Origin: Bacteroidales bacterium
GTDB taxonomy: Bacteria; Bacteroidota; Bacteroidia; Bacteroidales; VadinHA17
Assembly (NCBI GenBank): GCA_003155705.1
Contig: PMEC01000219.1
Coordinates: 14,773 to 45,214, forward strand
DNA length: 30,442 bases
Reading direction: 5' to 3'
Under the pieces are notes generated by a model. That model saw only the letters and a program-made list of their open reading frames with translations. It had not been told where the DNA came from and did not search any database. This document shows positions 6,583 through 15,547 of the stretch, one piece after another (position 1 is the first letter of the stretch; each line of letters starts with the position of its first letter). Made by a program: the position numbers and the translations under genes.

Positions 6583-9500
6583 CTATCTGTTTGCAGGCTG
6601 ATCTTCGACTTTGTCTGACTGCATCCTTTGAATAAACCTTTGAACCCTGTTTTCAACAGAGATCATATATGTGTATGGTATTCTGATGGTTGCATCAGGA
6701 TGTTTCCTTTCACTTTGTTTGGTCGAAGTAATGATTGTATTATAATTGTTATTACCTGATTGTGTCATCAGTACGCCCCTGAAATATGAGAAATAGTACC
6801 ATGTCGATTCATCTGCCTTGAGATAAATATCAAGAAGGTCACCGGACCTTCTGCGTTGTATCTCAACATAACCATCGACATATACATTTATTGGCTGGGG
6901 ACCTATAAAACCTATGCCGATTTTCCCTTTTGACCGGAATGAAGATGTCGGTTCATTCCAATAGAGTTTTACATCGTTAAGAAGAAGTTCATAGGTGAAC
7001 TCTTTAGGCAGGTTCTTAGATGAACCGAATAGATCCATTTCCTCTTTTATCTGGGTCGCTGCCTGATCTCCCAACAGATCTTTCATTCCCTTGATTATGA
7101 GATCACTGTTCAGATTAACAGCTTTGAGTGTGGGTATCATTTTTATTTCATCGCTCATTACTTTCAGTGCAGGGGCTGAAAAATAAAAGTCGAGAGCAAT
7201 AATAGCTTCAATGTTTATTTTACCGGAATCGGTATCGTGTATAACTTTTCCGGCAGCTGCCATCTTTAAAAGATCGTATTTGGCTCCAAAACTCATCTTA
7301 CCTTCACCCGACAATACGCAGAAGTTTTTGTCGAAAGATATCAGACCTCCTGGAAGAGTTTGATCAGCAAGCTTTTCCTTACTTGCAATTTTATAAAGTC
7401 CTTTTTCTTTCTCAAAATACAGATAGCCATCTGCACTCACGAGAGGAACATCACTCCATGTTTTCCTCGCTGACAGGAACGCGGGATACATATGGGTTGA
7501 ATCTATATCGATAAAGGATCCGGAGAAAACCTGATTGTCATTTATATCTCTAACCTGATCGGAGATAGGGATCATGACAACCTTAGGATCAATCTGCGAC
7601 TTGAATTTAATATTGTAACTTTTTATTTTATTGCAGTTATGAATGATCCCGGCGGCTCCGGTAAAAGACAGAAGACTTTCGTTTGCTGAAAGATTGACAT
7701 CACCAGAAAAAGTAAATGCCGGGCTAAGTCTAAAATTCTGTGTAGATGAGATGAAGCCTTTTGCGCTGGTAGAAGCATTGTATACATCTAAAGCAGGGAA
7801 TGTGATTTGCTGTATTTCTTTATTCTCATCGACATAGTTATAGATAGCACTACCGGCATATTTCTTACTGTTTTCTACATCAATATTCGCCGAATGAAGT
7901 ATATGTTTGTTGTTTAAGGCAATTAATGAATTCTGTAATGTCTTGATCTTAGCCCGTTTATTAATTATGATCTTCCCGTTTTCCGGTTGAATGAGTGCAT
8001 CAGCAACCTTCAGATAATTAATGTTTTCAGCTTCGAGATAGCCTTCATTTAAGTGATAACTTCCCTTCCAGGAAGTAAACCTGATCGTATCACTCTGGCT
8101 GTTTGTTGAGAAGAATGTGGGTTTATCTAATTTATGAAAATCGAGTTTAAGGAGCTGTTCTGCCGGCATAAGCGTTGAGGAAGATTTGCCGCGTTGTTCC
8201 ATGCTCAGTATCCTATCTTTCATATTATATGTGAAGTCTGTCATTGTACATATATATTCGAGTTCAGGGAACTTGACGACTGAAGAATCGGTATTGAGAC
8301 TGAATTTTGATTGTTGCAGGTTGAAGTCTATCGATGTATTTGCATTCTCGGCTATAAAAGCATAATTATCGCCTTGAAGCGATTTTAGATCATAGTCGGA
8401 GGTATCTGCCTGTATTGTATTAGTGGCAAAGTTGAAGTTTTTAGAAGTAATTCTGGAATCCACCATATTGATTATGCCTGAGCCTTTTAGTCTTGCAGGA
8501 GTGAGATTAAGTTTACCATCAAGCATGGTATTGTTTCCGAACATATTGAAGTCTTTATTTTTGGAGTTCTCTGCGAACCAATTATCCTTATCCGGGATCC
8601 ATTTTACGGAGACTTCTGAACTTTTAAGGTCAGGGAATTTTCCATCAATATCTTTTGCAATTTCAAAACTTTTCGCCTGGGTAATCATTGAATCAGGGAA
8701 AAATTTATATTCATCTGATTCGGTCGTGGAAGACAATCTTTTTAATGTCCCTGCACCCAGCAGCCCCCTGTTGCTGAGTGAGAGGTGGTTGAACAACCTG
8801 CCCTTATCACCATATATACCTACTCCTTCTTCCGACAGATTAGACGAGAATCCCAGGGAGTTATCATCCTGAATTGAAAGAAATTGCCGGGTTGTTTTAA
8901 TAATGTTTCCGGCATGGAATTCACCTGCAAGACTCATATCAGTATTCTTGTAATGATCAATATTCTCATAAGTGAAAGGATCAACTTTAAAATAGAAATC
9001 ACCAGGTTTATATATCCCTTCAAGTCCGGGCATCTTATCATAAAAAATATAGGAATAGGTTATAGCGTTTATTATAGGATACTGCTGAAGACTCCGTAAT
9101 CCTGATTTATTTTTCGGGTCGTCAATGAAAAGTTCAGCGGTTGTGAGTTGTATCATGCTGTTAATTTTGCTCGGGATAGGATTGCCGTAGAAATCTTTTT
9201 TATCTGTCTCAACTTCTATCCTGATTGAATCAATTTTTTGCAGCCTGATTTTAAAGGTATCGTAACTGAAAGTAAAATTATGTCCAAAAATCGTAAATAG
9301 TCCAGCCTCCACCACACCATCGAAAGATATCGATTTGTTCTTCCCGATAATAAGTTGCTCATTGTAAGGAAATATCGCCACCTTTTGAGAATCGCTAAGA
9401 AATACTCCCCGGACACCGTTAACTGTCAGTCTGTAATTTTTAAGGTCAAGAATTGCATTATCTTTCGGAGCGCTCGTTTCACTCAGAATAGAGATGACAT

Positions 9501-11073
9501 CATAATCCTTTTTTCCGGCACTGGCGTCAATGAAATCGTCCGTTTTCTTCTTAATTGTGACCTCATCATTAGCCCTGTCATAGAAAATAAATCCTTTATT
9601 TGCAAGGTCGATACACAAACCGGTTACAGATTCTTCAGGCATTTTGAGCCATTTTGCAAACTCTGCTACAGGAAACGTTCGCGAATAGAAATATTTTGCA
9701 AATTCTTTTAACCGGTAAAGAGGATTATAATCATCAATCCCCATAAGTTTTTGAAAATAATTCTCGTTATAGAATGATGTGGATTCAAATTTAGCCTGAC
9801 CAATTGATGCACCCCGTGACCTTGATAAAATTATTTTTGAATCATTCATATTCCACGACAAATATTCAAAGTACATATCGAGACCATGAAATGAATCGAA
9901 ATAAGGACTTTTGGCTACCGGGTTATTTGCTCTGAACAGGTTTACCTGTCTTGTTTCTGCGTTATAAGAAAAACTAAGACTGGAATGAAAAATAGAATCT
10001 TTATCCAAAAAGAGTGTTGCAGACGTTTCAAGGCTGCTAATTCCATTACTATTAAACAGAAAGTTTTTGGAACTGACCTTAACATAAAGAGTGTCATTTC
10101 TGTATAAAGTAATTTTTGCAGGATTAAAATTCTCTCCGGTTCCCTCCACTGTTGCGCCATCCAGTTTGAGACCTCCTTCATAGTTTACTCCTTTGTACAG
10201 ATTTTCGATGAAGAATTTTTTTGTGAAGGTCTCGAACTTCGGATAAATCGATTTCGCTTTGTTTGCAGTTGAATAAACCTGGTCGTTAAGTACGCCATAG
10301 ACCGGTTTTTTAAAATAGGTCTTATGAGTCAACCTGGCAGAATCAATGGTAAACTTATTTGTAGTGATATTGATCCTGTAATTATCGGATTCAGCAAATA
10401 CATCCTCTTTATTAAATCCTGACTTTTCCCAGGTTATCATACCGGAAGTACCCTGGAAATAAAGAGCTTCAGGATAATATACACCATTGACTTTGTATAT
10501 TTCAGTACTGTCTTTCTGGTAATAACATGTCAGAGTTACGTTTGACAGTGTTATCTTAAAAACTGAATCAAAACTAAACCGGAAATTCTCATTTTTCACC
10601 TTCCATTTAGCTGATGACGAATTGTAAATTACATTTTCTGTTAGCAGTGAGCTGGTATTTTTAAAGAACCTGTCTATATTTTCATTATTGATTTCCTTTT
10701 TAATGACCATCTTAGCCATGGTAGTCAGAAAACAATTAAAAAAATCTTGTGATTTCTTAGTATTGCTGAAATCACCCAATGTTTTCAGATAATCGATGAA
10801 ATGAGGAACGGGACGTAAATTTCTTTGCGCCAGCTGATTTGACAGGTCGATCATCCTGGTCATATTTGTCTTGCTGAATCCTGAGCTGTCCCACCTGCTT
10901 AAAAATGCATTCATAATTCCTGTCTGAGCCGGGTTCAGATTGGGACCCATAAATATTTTGAGCTCATCATTGAATTTGACCGGGTCTCCGCTGAAGACCT
11001 GTTTTGCCTGGCAGAGCAAGTCAATGCCCATAAAATTCAGAAGAAATATGATCAGGAAAAACCTTTTAACCAT
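6583..11073 (-). CDS. Giant (1496-residue) secreted beta-rich protein of unknown function
   Basis: It starts with a signal peptide (MVKRFF, hydrophobic core, ending near LLCQA at 18-22) and has no other membrane segment. Residues about 23-150 are helical; most of the remainder is alternating beta-strand sequence with recurring phrases such as 'LTLYRNDTLYVKV', 'LNLTPARLKGSG' and 'YLEAENI', reminiscent of long beta-helix or AsmA/OstA-like envelope proteins. Residues about 448-515 differ: they read as helices followed by GFIFYDRANDEVTIKKK, resembling a winged-helix fold. The C-terminus (about 1370-1496) has an aromatic stretch, DESTWYYFSYFRG. I recall similar very long hypothetical proteins in Bacteroidetes but know no function. 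It is the last gene of the tmk-DoxX-tpiA operon, 17 bases after tpiA. A periplasmic or outer-membrane assembly role is only a guess. Confidence 0.85.
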   Translation of the reverse strand: MVKRFFLIIFLLNFMGIDLLCQAKQVFSGDPVKFNDELKIFMGPNLNPAQTGIMNAFLSRWDSSGFSKTNMTRMIDLSNQLAQRNLRPVPHFIDYLKTLGDFSNTKKSQDFFNCFLTTMAKMVIKKEINNENIDRFFKNTSSLLTENVIYNSSSAKWKVKNENFRFSFDSVFKITLSNVTLTCYYQKDSTEIYKVNGVYYPEALYFQGTSGMITWEKSGFNKEDVFAESDNYRINITTNKFTIDSARLTHKTYFKKPVYGVLNDQVYSTANKAKSIYPKFETFTKKFFIENLYKGVNYEGGLKLDGATVEGTGENFNPAKITLYRNDTLYVKVSSKNFLFNSNGISSLETSATLFLDKDSIFHSSLSFSYNAETRQVNLFRANNPVAKSPYFDSFHGLDMYFEYLSWNMNDSKIILSRSRGASIGQAKFESTSFYNENYFQKLMGIDDYNPLYRLKEFAKYFYSRTFPVAEFAKWLKMPEESVTGLCIDLANKGFIFYDRANDEVTIKKKTDDFIDASAGKKDYDVISILSETSAPKDNAILDLKNYRLTVNGVRGVFLSDSQKVAIFPYNEQLIIGKNKSISFDGVVEAGLFTIFGHNFTFSYDTFKIRLQKIDSIRIEVETDKKDFYGNPIPSKINSMIQLTTAELFIDDPKNKSGLRSLQQYPIINAITYSYIFYDKMPGLEGIYKPGDFYFKVDPFTYENIDHYKNTDMSLAGEFHAGNIIKTTRQFLSIQDDNSLGFSSNLSEEGVGIYGDKGRLFNHLSLSNRGLLGAGTLKRLSSTTESDEYKFFPDSMITQAKSFEIAKDIDGKFPDLKSSEVSVKWIPDKDNWFAENSKNKDFNMFGNNTMLDGKLNLTPARLKGSGIINMVDSRITSKNFNFATNTIQADTSDYDLKSLQGDNYAFIAENANTSIDFNLQQSKFSLNTDSSVVKFPELEYICTMTDFTYNMKDRILSMEQRGKSSSTLMPAEQLLKLDFHKLDKPTFFSTNSQSDTIRFTSWKGSYHLNEGYLEAENINYLKVADALIQPENGKIIINKRAKIKTLQNSLIALNNKHILHSANIDVENSKKYAGSAIYNYVDENKEIQQITFPALDVYNASTSAKGFISSTQNFRLSPAFTFSGDVNLSANESLLSFTGAAGIIHNCNKIKSYNIKFKSQIDPKVVMIPISDQVRDINDNQVFSGSFIDIDSTHMYPAFLSARKTWSDVPLVSADGYLYFEKEKGLYKIASKEKLADQTLPGGLISFDKNFCVLSGEGKMSFGAKYDLLKMAAAGKVIHDTDSGKINIEAIIALDFYFSAPALKVMSDEIKMIPTLKAVNLNSDLIIKGMKDLLGDQAATQIKEEMDLFGSSKNLPKEFTYELLLNDVKLYWNEPTSSFRSKGKIGIGFIGPQPINVYVDGYVEIQRRRSGDLLDIYLKADESTWYYFSYFRGVLMTQSGNNNYNTIITSTKQSERKHPDATIRIPYTYMISVENRVQRFIQRMQSDKVEDQPANR

Positions 11074-11090
11074 TTCAAAAGAAATTTTTT

Positions 11091-11849
11091 TCAGACTGCA
11101 TTTACTATTGCACAGAAATCATCCTTTTTTAGTGAGGCGCCACCAATAAGTCCTCCATCGACATCCGGCATTGCAAAAATTTCAGAGGCATTTGAAGGTT
11201 TGCAGCTTCCACCATAGAGAATAGTTGTCTGATCAGCAATTTCTTTACCGTATCTTTCTCTGATCAGACTGCGGATATAACTATGCATCTCCTGAGCCTG
11301 TTCTGGAGAAGCTGTCAGACCTGTACCTATAGCCCATACTGGTTCATACGCAATTACTATTTTTGCGAAATCTTCAGGTTGTAAGTTAAAGAGGCCGACT
11401 TCAAGCTGTTTTTTGACCACCTGAAAATATATATTTTGTTCTCTTTCAGGCAATACCTCACCACAGCAGAAAATGACTGTGAGTCCGCTTTTTAATGCTA
11501 ATAAAGTCTTCTTATTCAAGAGCTTATCATCTTCATTGAAGTATGTTCTTCTTTCAGAGTGACCGATTATGACATATTGTGCACCTGTACTTTTTATCAT
11601 ATCGCACGAAACTTCACCTGTAAAAGCACCTGATGGCTCAGATGCACAATTCTGGGCACCAAGAGATAGTTTACTGTTTTTTAAGGTTTCAGCTACTCCC
11701 GCTAGATGAATAAAAGGTGTACACAATACTGCTTCAGCTCTTTTTGAAGGATTATCCAGAAAATATTTGTTTATTGATCCGGCTAATGCCAGACCTTCAG
11801 ATATATTCATATTCATTTTCCAGTTACCGGCTACAATTTTTTTCCTCAT
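11091..11849 (-). CDS. tpiA: Triosephosphate isomerase
   Basis: Interconverts dihydroxyacetone phosphate and glyceraldehyde 3-phosphate in glycolysis and gluconeogenesis, in the cytoplasm. The 252-residue protein carries N9 and K11 in AGNWKMN, the electrophile H97 in IGHSER, the catalytic base E169 in [11 protein letters not shown] with the mobile loop 6, and the phosphate-binding YGGS (212-215) and [10 protein letters not shown] (231-240). Length is normal. It starts 3 bases after the stop of the DoxX-type gene and is followed 17 bases later by the giant secreted protein gene, so all belong to one operon. Confidence 0.98.
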   Translation of the reverse strand: MRKKIVAGNWKMNMNISEGLALAGSINKYFLDNPSKRAEAVLCTPFIHLAGVAETLKNSKLSLGAQNCASEPSGAFTGEVSCDMIKSTGAQYVIIGHSERRTYFNEDDKLLNKKTLLALKSGLTVIFCCGEVLPEREQNIYFQVVKKQLEVGLFNLQPEDFAKIVIAYEPVWAIGTGLTASPEQAQEMHSYIRSLIRERYGKEIADQTTILYGGSCKPSNASEIFAMPDVDGGLIGGASLKKDDFCAIVNAV

Positions 11850-11852
11850 GAT

Positions 11853-12986
11853 TTAATTATTGTTTTTGATTGATTCATTTGATCTATCTGTTTTTTTTAG
11901 CAATATACATAATTCGGGTAAGTTTGCCCAGGACCATTTGCCAATTATTGTACCATTTTTTATCAGAACAAAACCCGGATTTGATCTTATTATTGTTTTT
12001 AAAGTAGTTTCATCTGTATTGCAGAATTTCAACCCATTTTGATATTTCTTAACCTCATCGTTTCCGGAGGCAGTGAGTACAAAAAAGTCAATACCCGTTG
12101 TACTGCAACACGAACCCAGATCAAAACCTTTCTTCAGATGCCCCGGATTCGCTTCTTTAAGCTTTTTTGAAATCATTAAGACAGTGTATTCTGGGTTGTT
12201 CAGCACATGATCAGTAATATCTGTGTTATCCATACTTACGATGCTAAAATCGTGGATTGAAGGAACATAGCCTTTTTTCACCAGCGTCGATTTTTGTTCA
12301 ATAAATTTCCATGAAGAATCATTAGCCGGATAGTTATTGATTGTGAACTCTTTACGCACTCCACTCTTTTCGTAGATAAATGTTGAAACATATTTATCTG
12401 CAGGTGCGCCATTTGGGATTTTCATCTTTTCGGGAATGTTTGTTCCTGTTTTATATGGAAGAAAATCAATAACAGGTAAAAAAGTGAGATTGTAAACTGA
12501 GAAAGCTATAAACAAAATAGTCACAATGATTGTAATCAGCCATTCTCTCGGTGCCCCGAATTTTGATTTTACTGATTCTCGATCGAGATAAAGTATTAAA
12601 ATAAAAATTAAAAGGATGATATTCTTGCCAAAAGTCTGCCAGTTTGTAAGATGAATGGCATCGCCAAAGCAGCCACAATCTGAAACAGGGTTTGTCAGAG
12701 CCAAAATCAAGGTGAGAGGAGTGAAAAATAATATTAAAAGAGATACTCCGATAATACCTGTCTTTTGTCTGAATCCTGTCAGTACTGAAAAACCAGAAAT
12801 AAACTCAGCCGTAAATAACAAGATAGCCAGTGGGAGGCTTAGCAACTTCAGAAAACCGATATGGAATGCCTGAAAATAATCTGAAAATTTGTATGCAGAA
12901 CCAAGCGGATCAATTGATTTAACGAATCCCGAAAAGATGAACACGAATCCGATTATTATTCTGCTTATTAGCCTTATTATCTTCAT
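11853..12986 (-). CDS. DoxX/MauE-type membrane protein with thioredoxin-like C-terminal domain (BT_3928 family)
   Basis: The 377-residue protein has an N-terminal DoxX/MauE-like part with about five hydrophobic segments (near residues 5-23, 50-68, 77-97, 120-134 and 149-169). A DCGCFGD motif at 103-109 is characteristic of the MauE-like subgroup. Residues about 175-377 form a soluble domain, probably extracytoplasmic, with C293-C294 and a thioredoxin-like end (NPGFVLIKNGTIIGKWS near 336-352). The combination and the tpiA neighbour match the Bacteroidetes 'BT_3928 family', as I recall it. A redox role in the envelope is plausible but unproven. It lies 1 base after tmk and 3 bases before tpiA. 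Confidence 0.85.
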   Translation of the reverse strand: MKIIRLISRIIIGFVFIFSGFVKSIDPLGSAYKFSDYFQAFHIGFLKLLSLPLAILLFTAEFISGFSVLTGFRQKTGIIGVSLLILFFTPLTLILALTNPVSDCGCFGDAIHLTNWQTFGKNIILLIFILILYLDRESVKSKFGAPREWLITIIVTILFIAFSVYNLTFLPVIDFLPYKTGTNIPEKMKIPNGAPADKYVSTFIYEKSGVRKEFTINNYPANDSSWKFIEQKSTLVKKGYVPSIHDFSIVSMDNTDITDHVLNNPEYTVLMISKKLKEANPGHLKKGFDLGSCCSTTGIDFFVLTASGNDEVKKYQNGLKFCNTDETTLKTIIRSNPGFVLIKNGTIIGKWSWANLPELCILLKKTDRSNESIKNNN

Positions 12987-12987
12987 A

Positions 12988-13674
12988 TTATAAAAGACCG
13001 AATGATCTGATTATATCGATTATCTTCCCAAAAATAACTTCTGGAAAAAGCATTCCCCCTGTTTTGGTGCTGCAGCTGATAACTGCCAGTCTTTTATCTT
13101 TTTCGGCAATATGAAGATACATGTCTCTAACTTTTTTCTGAAAACTGAGACTGCCCTCATGTATATCATATGAACCATTAAGATAATTTCTGTCATCACC
13201 ACGACGGTGTGAGGAAAGGTTCGTTTCAGTGAAAGAGAAAGGGACATCGAGGAAGATATTCAGGTCGGGTTCAGGTATAGCAAAATGTTTGAACTCCAGT
13301 TTGAGTATCCAGCTCATAAGCTCTTCCTGTTTCTTACTATCCGGAAGCTTGGCACACTGGTAAGCAATATTGGAATATGTGTACCTGTCAAGGATTACAA
13401 TATTACCCTTTTTCAGCCAGGATGTGATAAGTCCTGTGGCATCCTTCCTGTCACCTGCATAAAGCATTGCAACAAGATATGGATCAACATCATTAATTGA
13501 TCCGAATTCACCCCGGAGAAACCTTGCAATAAGTTCTCCGAAAAATGGTGTGTCAGTTCTTGGAAAATGAAGATATTCACAAATATATCCCTGTTTCAGA
13601 AGAAAATCTTTTAAAAGTTTTATCTGCGTTGATTTACCTGCACCATCAAGACCTTCAATAACAAACAGCTTCAT
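12988..13674 (-). CDS. tmk: Thymidylate kinase
   Basis: Phosphorylates dTMP to dTDP with ATP, an essential step of dTTP synthesis in the cytoplasm. The 228-residue protein has the P-loop GLDGAGKST (8-16), the DRYTYSNIAYQ motif (96-106) that binds dTMP, an arginine-rich LID-like segment SSHRRGDDRNYL, and an HFPRTDTPFF segment near 36-45. Length is in the family range. It is the first gene of a four-gene operon with only 1 to 17 bases between members, and is divergent from folP across a 142-bp promoter region. Confidence 0.96.
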   Translation of the reverse strand: MKLFVIEGLDGAGKSTQIKLLKDFLLKQGYICEYLHFPRTDTPFFGELIARFLRGEFGSINDVDPYLVAMLYAGDRKDATGLITSWLKKGNIVILDRYTYSNIAYQCAKLPDSKKQEELMSWILKLEFKHFAIPEPDLNIFLDVPFSFTETNLSSHRRGDDRNYLNGSYDIHEGSLSFQKKVRDMYLHIAEKDKRLAVISCSTKTGGMLFPEVIFGKIIDIIRSFGLL

Positions 13675-13694
13675 CCTTGTTTTTTCTTATGATA

Positions 13695-13702
13695 CAAATG
13701 TA
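13695..13702 (-). promoter_or_regulatory. Putative -7 promoter element of the tmk operon
   Basis: Reads TACATTTG on the minus strand, an exact TAnnTTTG match, 21 bases upstream of the tmk ATG. A TTT-rich stretch lies at about the -33 distance, but no clear TTTG. Confidence 0.4.
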
Positions 13703-13816
13703 ATAATGAAGGTTCAAAGTAGAAAGAGTATCTGTAATTATTAAAGAACATGATCTAACAATAGCTGATCTTTTAGATAATAATTCAAAAAATGCTAAAT
13801 TCGGGCATTAATTAGA

Positions 13817-14671
13817 ATGGTGTTAAGCAAACCTAGATATATAAATATTAAAGGTCAACTCATTGATCTTGAGGTGCCACGGGTTATGGGAATTCTGAAC
13901 ATAACTCCCGACTCGTTTTATAAAGGCAGCAGATACAACGATGAGAAGGAGATAATTGTCGCCGCACTGAGGATGCTGGAGGAGGGGGCGGATTTTCTTG
14001 ATATAGGAGGATATTCATCGAGACCGGGTGCTGACGATATTCCGGTTGAGGAAGAAAAACGTAGAGTATTGAACGCAGTCAGGTGCGTGTCAAAGGAGTT
14101 TCCTCAGGCAATTATTTCAGTCGATACTTTCAGGGCAGAAGTAGCCAGGGAAGCTGTCTGTGATTGTGGTGCTCATATAGTGAATGACATTTCAGGAGGA
14201 GATGCAGATCCTGAAATGTCTGAGCTTATATCAGAGCTTAATGTTCCTTATATAATAATGCATATGCGTGGAAATCCTAGAACAATGCAGAATAACCCTG
14301 TATATGAGGATGTTGTTTCTGAAATTCTTATGTGGTTCGGACAGAAGACCGTCAGTTTGATGGCAGCCGGTGTAAAGGACATCATAATTGATCCTGGTTT
14401 TGGATTTGGGAAGAATATCTCGCATAACTTTGAGATATTAAGACGTTTAGGAGAATTCAGTATAGCTGGTCTGCCAATAATGGTGGGTTTGTCAAGAAAA
14501 TCTATGATTTGGAAGACTCTTGACATTAAGCCTGGAGAATCATTAAACGGTACTTCTGCGTTGAATGCGGTAGCTTTGTTAAACGGAGCCGATATTCTGA
14601 GAGTCCATGATGTTAAGGATGCTGTTGAAACTGTAAAGCTGATAAGTATGGTTAATAACAGATTGAATTGA
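13817..14671 (+). CDS. folP: Dihydropteroate synthase
   Basis: Condenses 6-hydroxymethyl-7,8-dihydropterin pyrophosphate with p-aminobenzoate to dihydropteroate in folate synthesis; the target of sulfonamides. The 284-residue TIM-barrel protein shows MGILNITPDSF (24-34), DIGGYSSRPGA (62-72), SVDTF (101-105), the ND..GG motif, MHMRG (148-152), DPGFGFGK, GLSRKS and a C-terminal RVHDV. All key loops are present. It starts the folP-cdaA-truA cluster; the cdaA start is 44 bases downstream. Confidence 0.97.
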   Translation: MVLSKPRYINIKGQLIDLEVPRVMGILNITPDSFYKGSRYNDEKEIIVAALRMLEEGADFLDIGGYSSRPGADDIPVEEEKRRVLNAVRCVSKEFPQAIISVDTFRAEVAREAVCDCGAHIVNDISGGDADPEMSELISELNVPYIIMHMRGNPRTMQNNPVYEDVVSEILMWFGQKTVSLMAAGVKDIIIDPGFGFGKNISHNFEILRRLGEFSIAGLPIMVGLSRKSMIWKTLDIKPGESLNGTSALNAVALLNGADILRVHDVKDAVETVKLISMVNNRLN

Positions 14672-14715
14672 AAGAGTTGCTCGATTACATTTTACTGCTA
14701 ATTGCGATTTAAAAG

Positions 14716-15489
14716 ATGTTGGTCAAACTTACATTGCCTGATATTATTGATATTGTACTGGTTGCAATAATACTGTTTCAGTTGTATAGGCTAATAAAAG
14801 GAACGGCTGCATATAGTATCTTCATCGCCATATTTATTATTTATGTTATCTGGCTGATTGTTAAAGCTTTTAAGATGGAACTTATGGGTGCTCTGCTGGG
14901 TCAGTTCATTGGCGTTGGAGTAATTGCACTTATTATTGTTTTTCAACAGGAAATAAGACGATTCCTGATTGTTATCGGGAACAGGTATATTGAACGAAGC
15001 TGGTTCTCATTAGACAGATTTTTCCCTTCAATAAAAGAGAAGGTTGAAAGTCCGAAGAAAGCAGAAGAGATTGTCAGGGCTGCTGAAACAATGGCTTTGA
15101 AAAAGACAGGTGGTCTTATTGTAATAGGCAGAACAAGCAGACTCGACGTTTATTCAGAAGCTGGTGAGGTACTTAGGGCAGTCATAAGTGCAGAGCTTCT
15201 TGAGACAATATTTTTCAAGAATAGCCCACTTCACGATGGTGCAGTTCTTATCGAAGACGGACTGATCCTTGCTGCCAGATGTCCGCTACCAATAACAGAT
15301 CAGATAAATGTACCGAATCACTTCGGAATGCGACACAGGGCGGCGATTGGGATTACGGAAAGCACAGATTCTCTGGTTGTTGTTATATCTGAAGAATCAG
15401 GACATATTTCAATAGCTGATACTGGTAAAGTGTTGGAAAATATTACACCTGCAGAACTACGGCAGGTACTTTTAAAGGAGAAAATTTAA
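14716..15489 (+). CDS. cdaA: Membrane diadenylate cyclase CdaA (c-di-AMP synthase)
   Basis: Converts two ATP to cyclic di-AMP, a second messenger for osmotic and envelope homeostasis. The 257-residue protein has three N-terminal membrane segments (about 8-25, 32-50 and 56-76), a short linker, then the DisA_N catalytic domain. Hallmarks are LHDGAVLI with DGA at 174-176 and MRHRAAIG with RHR at 206-208, both needed for ATP binding and catalysis. This is the CdaA/DacA architecture. No CdaR regulator or glmM gene is adjacent, unlike in Firmicutes; the folP neighbour is the arrangement I recall in Bacteroidetes. Confidence 0.96.
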   Translation: MLVKLTLPDIIDIVLVAIILFQLYRLIKGTAAYSIFIAIFIIYVIWLIVKAFKMELMGALLGQFIGVGVIALIIVFQQEIRRFLIVIGNRYIERSWFSLDRFFPSIKEKVESPKKAEEIVRAAETMALKKTGGLIVIGRTSRLDVYSEAGEVLRAVISAELLETIFFKNSPLHDGAVLIEDGLILAARCPLPITDQINVPNHFGMRHRAAIGITESTDSLVVVISEESGHISIADTGKVLENITPAELRQVLLKEKI

Positions 15490-15512
15490 GTTGAAAGTCT
15501 ATAAAGTTAAAA

Positions 15513-15544
15513 GACAATCAGACAATCAGACAAATAGACAACAA
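15513..15544 (+). repeat. Four tandem 8-bp units between cdaA and truA
   Basis: GACAATCA occurs twice in tandem (15513-15528), followed by GACAAATA and GACAACAA (to 15544). The array ends three bases before the chosen truA ATG at 15548. If translated from the TTG at 15491 it would give a low-complexity leader, so it is more likely non-coding. Confidence 0.6.
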
Positions 15545-15547
15545 CCA

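Noticed and set aside
8423..8872. 149-codon plus-strand frame inside the giant secreted protein gene
   Set aside because: Antisense shadow of a 1496-codon gene with coherent signal peptide and strand pattern; no motif of its own.
9355..9711. 118-codon plus-strand frame inside the giant secreted protein gene
   Set aside because: Same reason: antisense shadow, no start context or recognisable domain.
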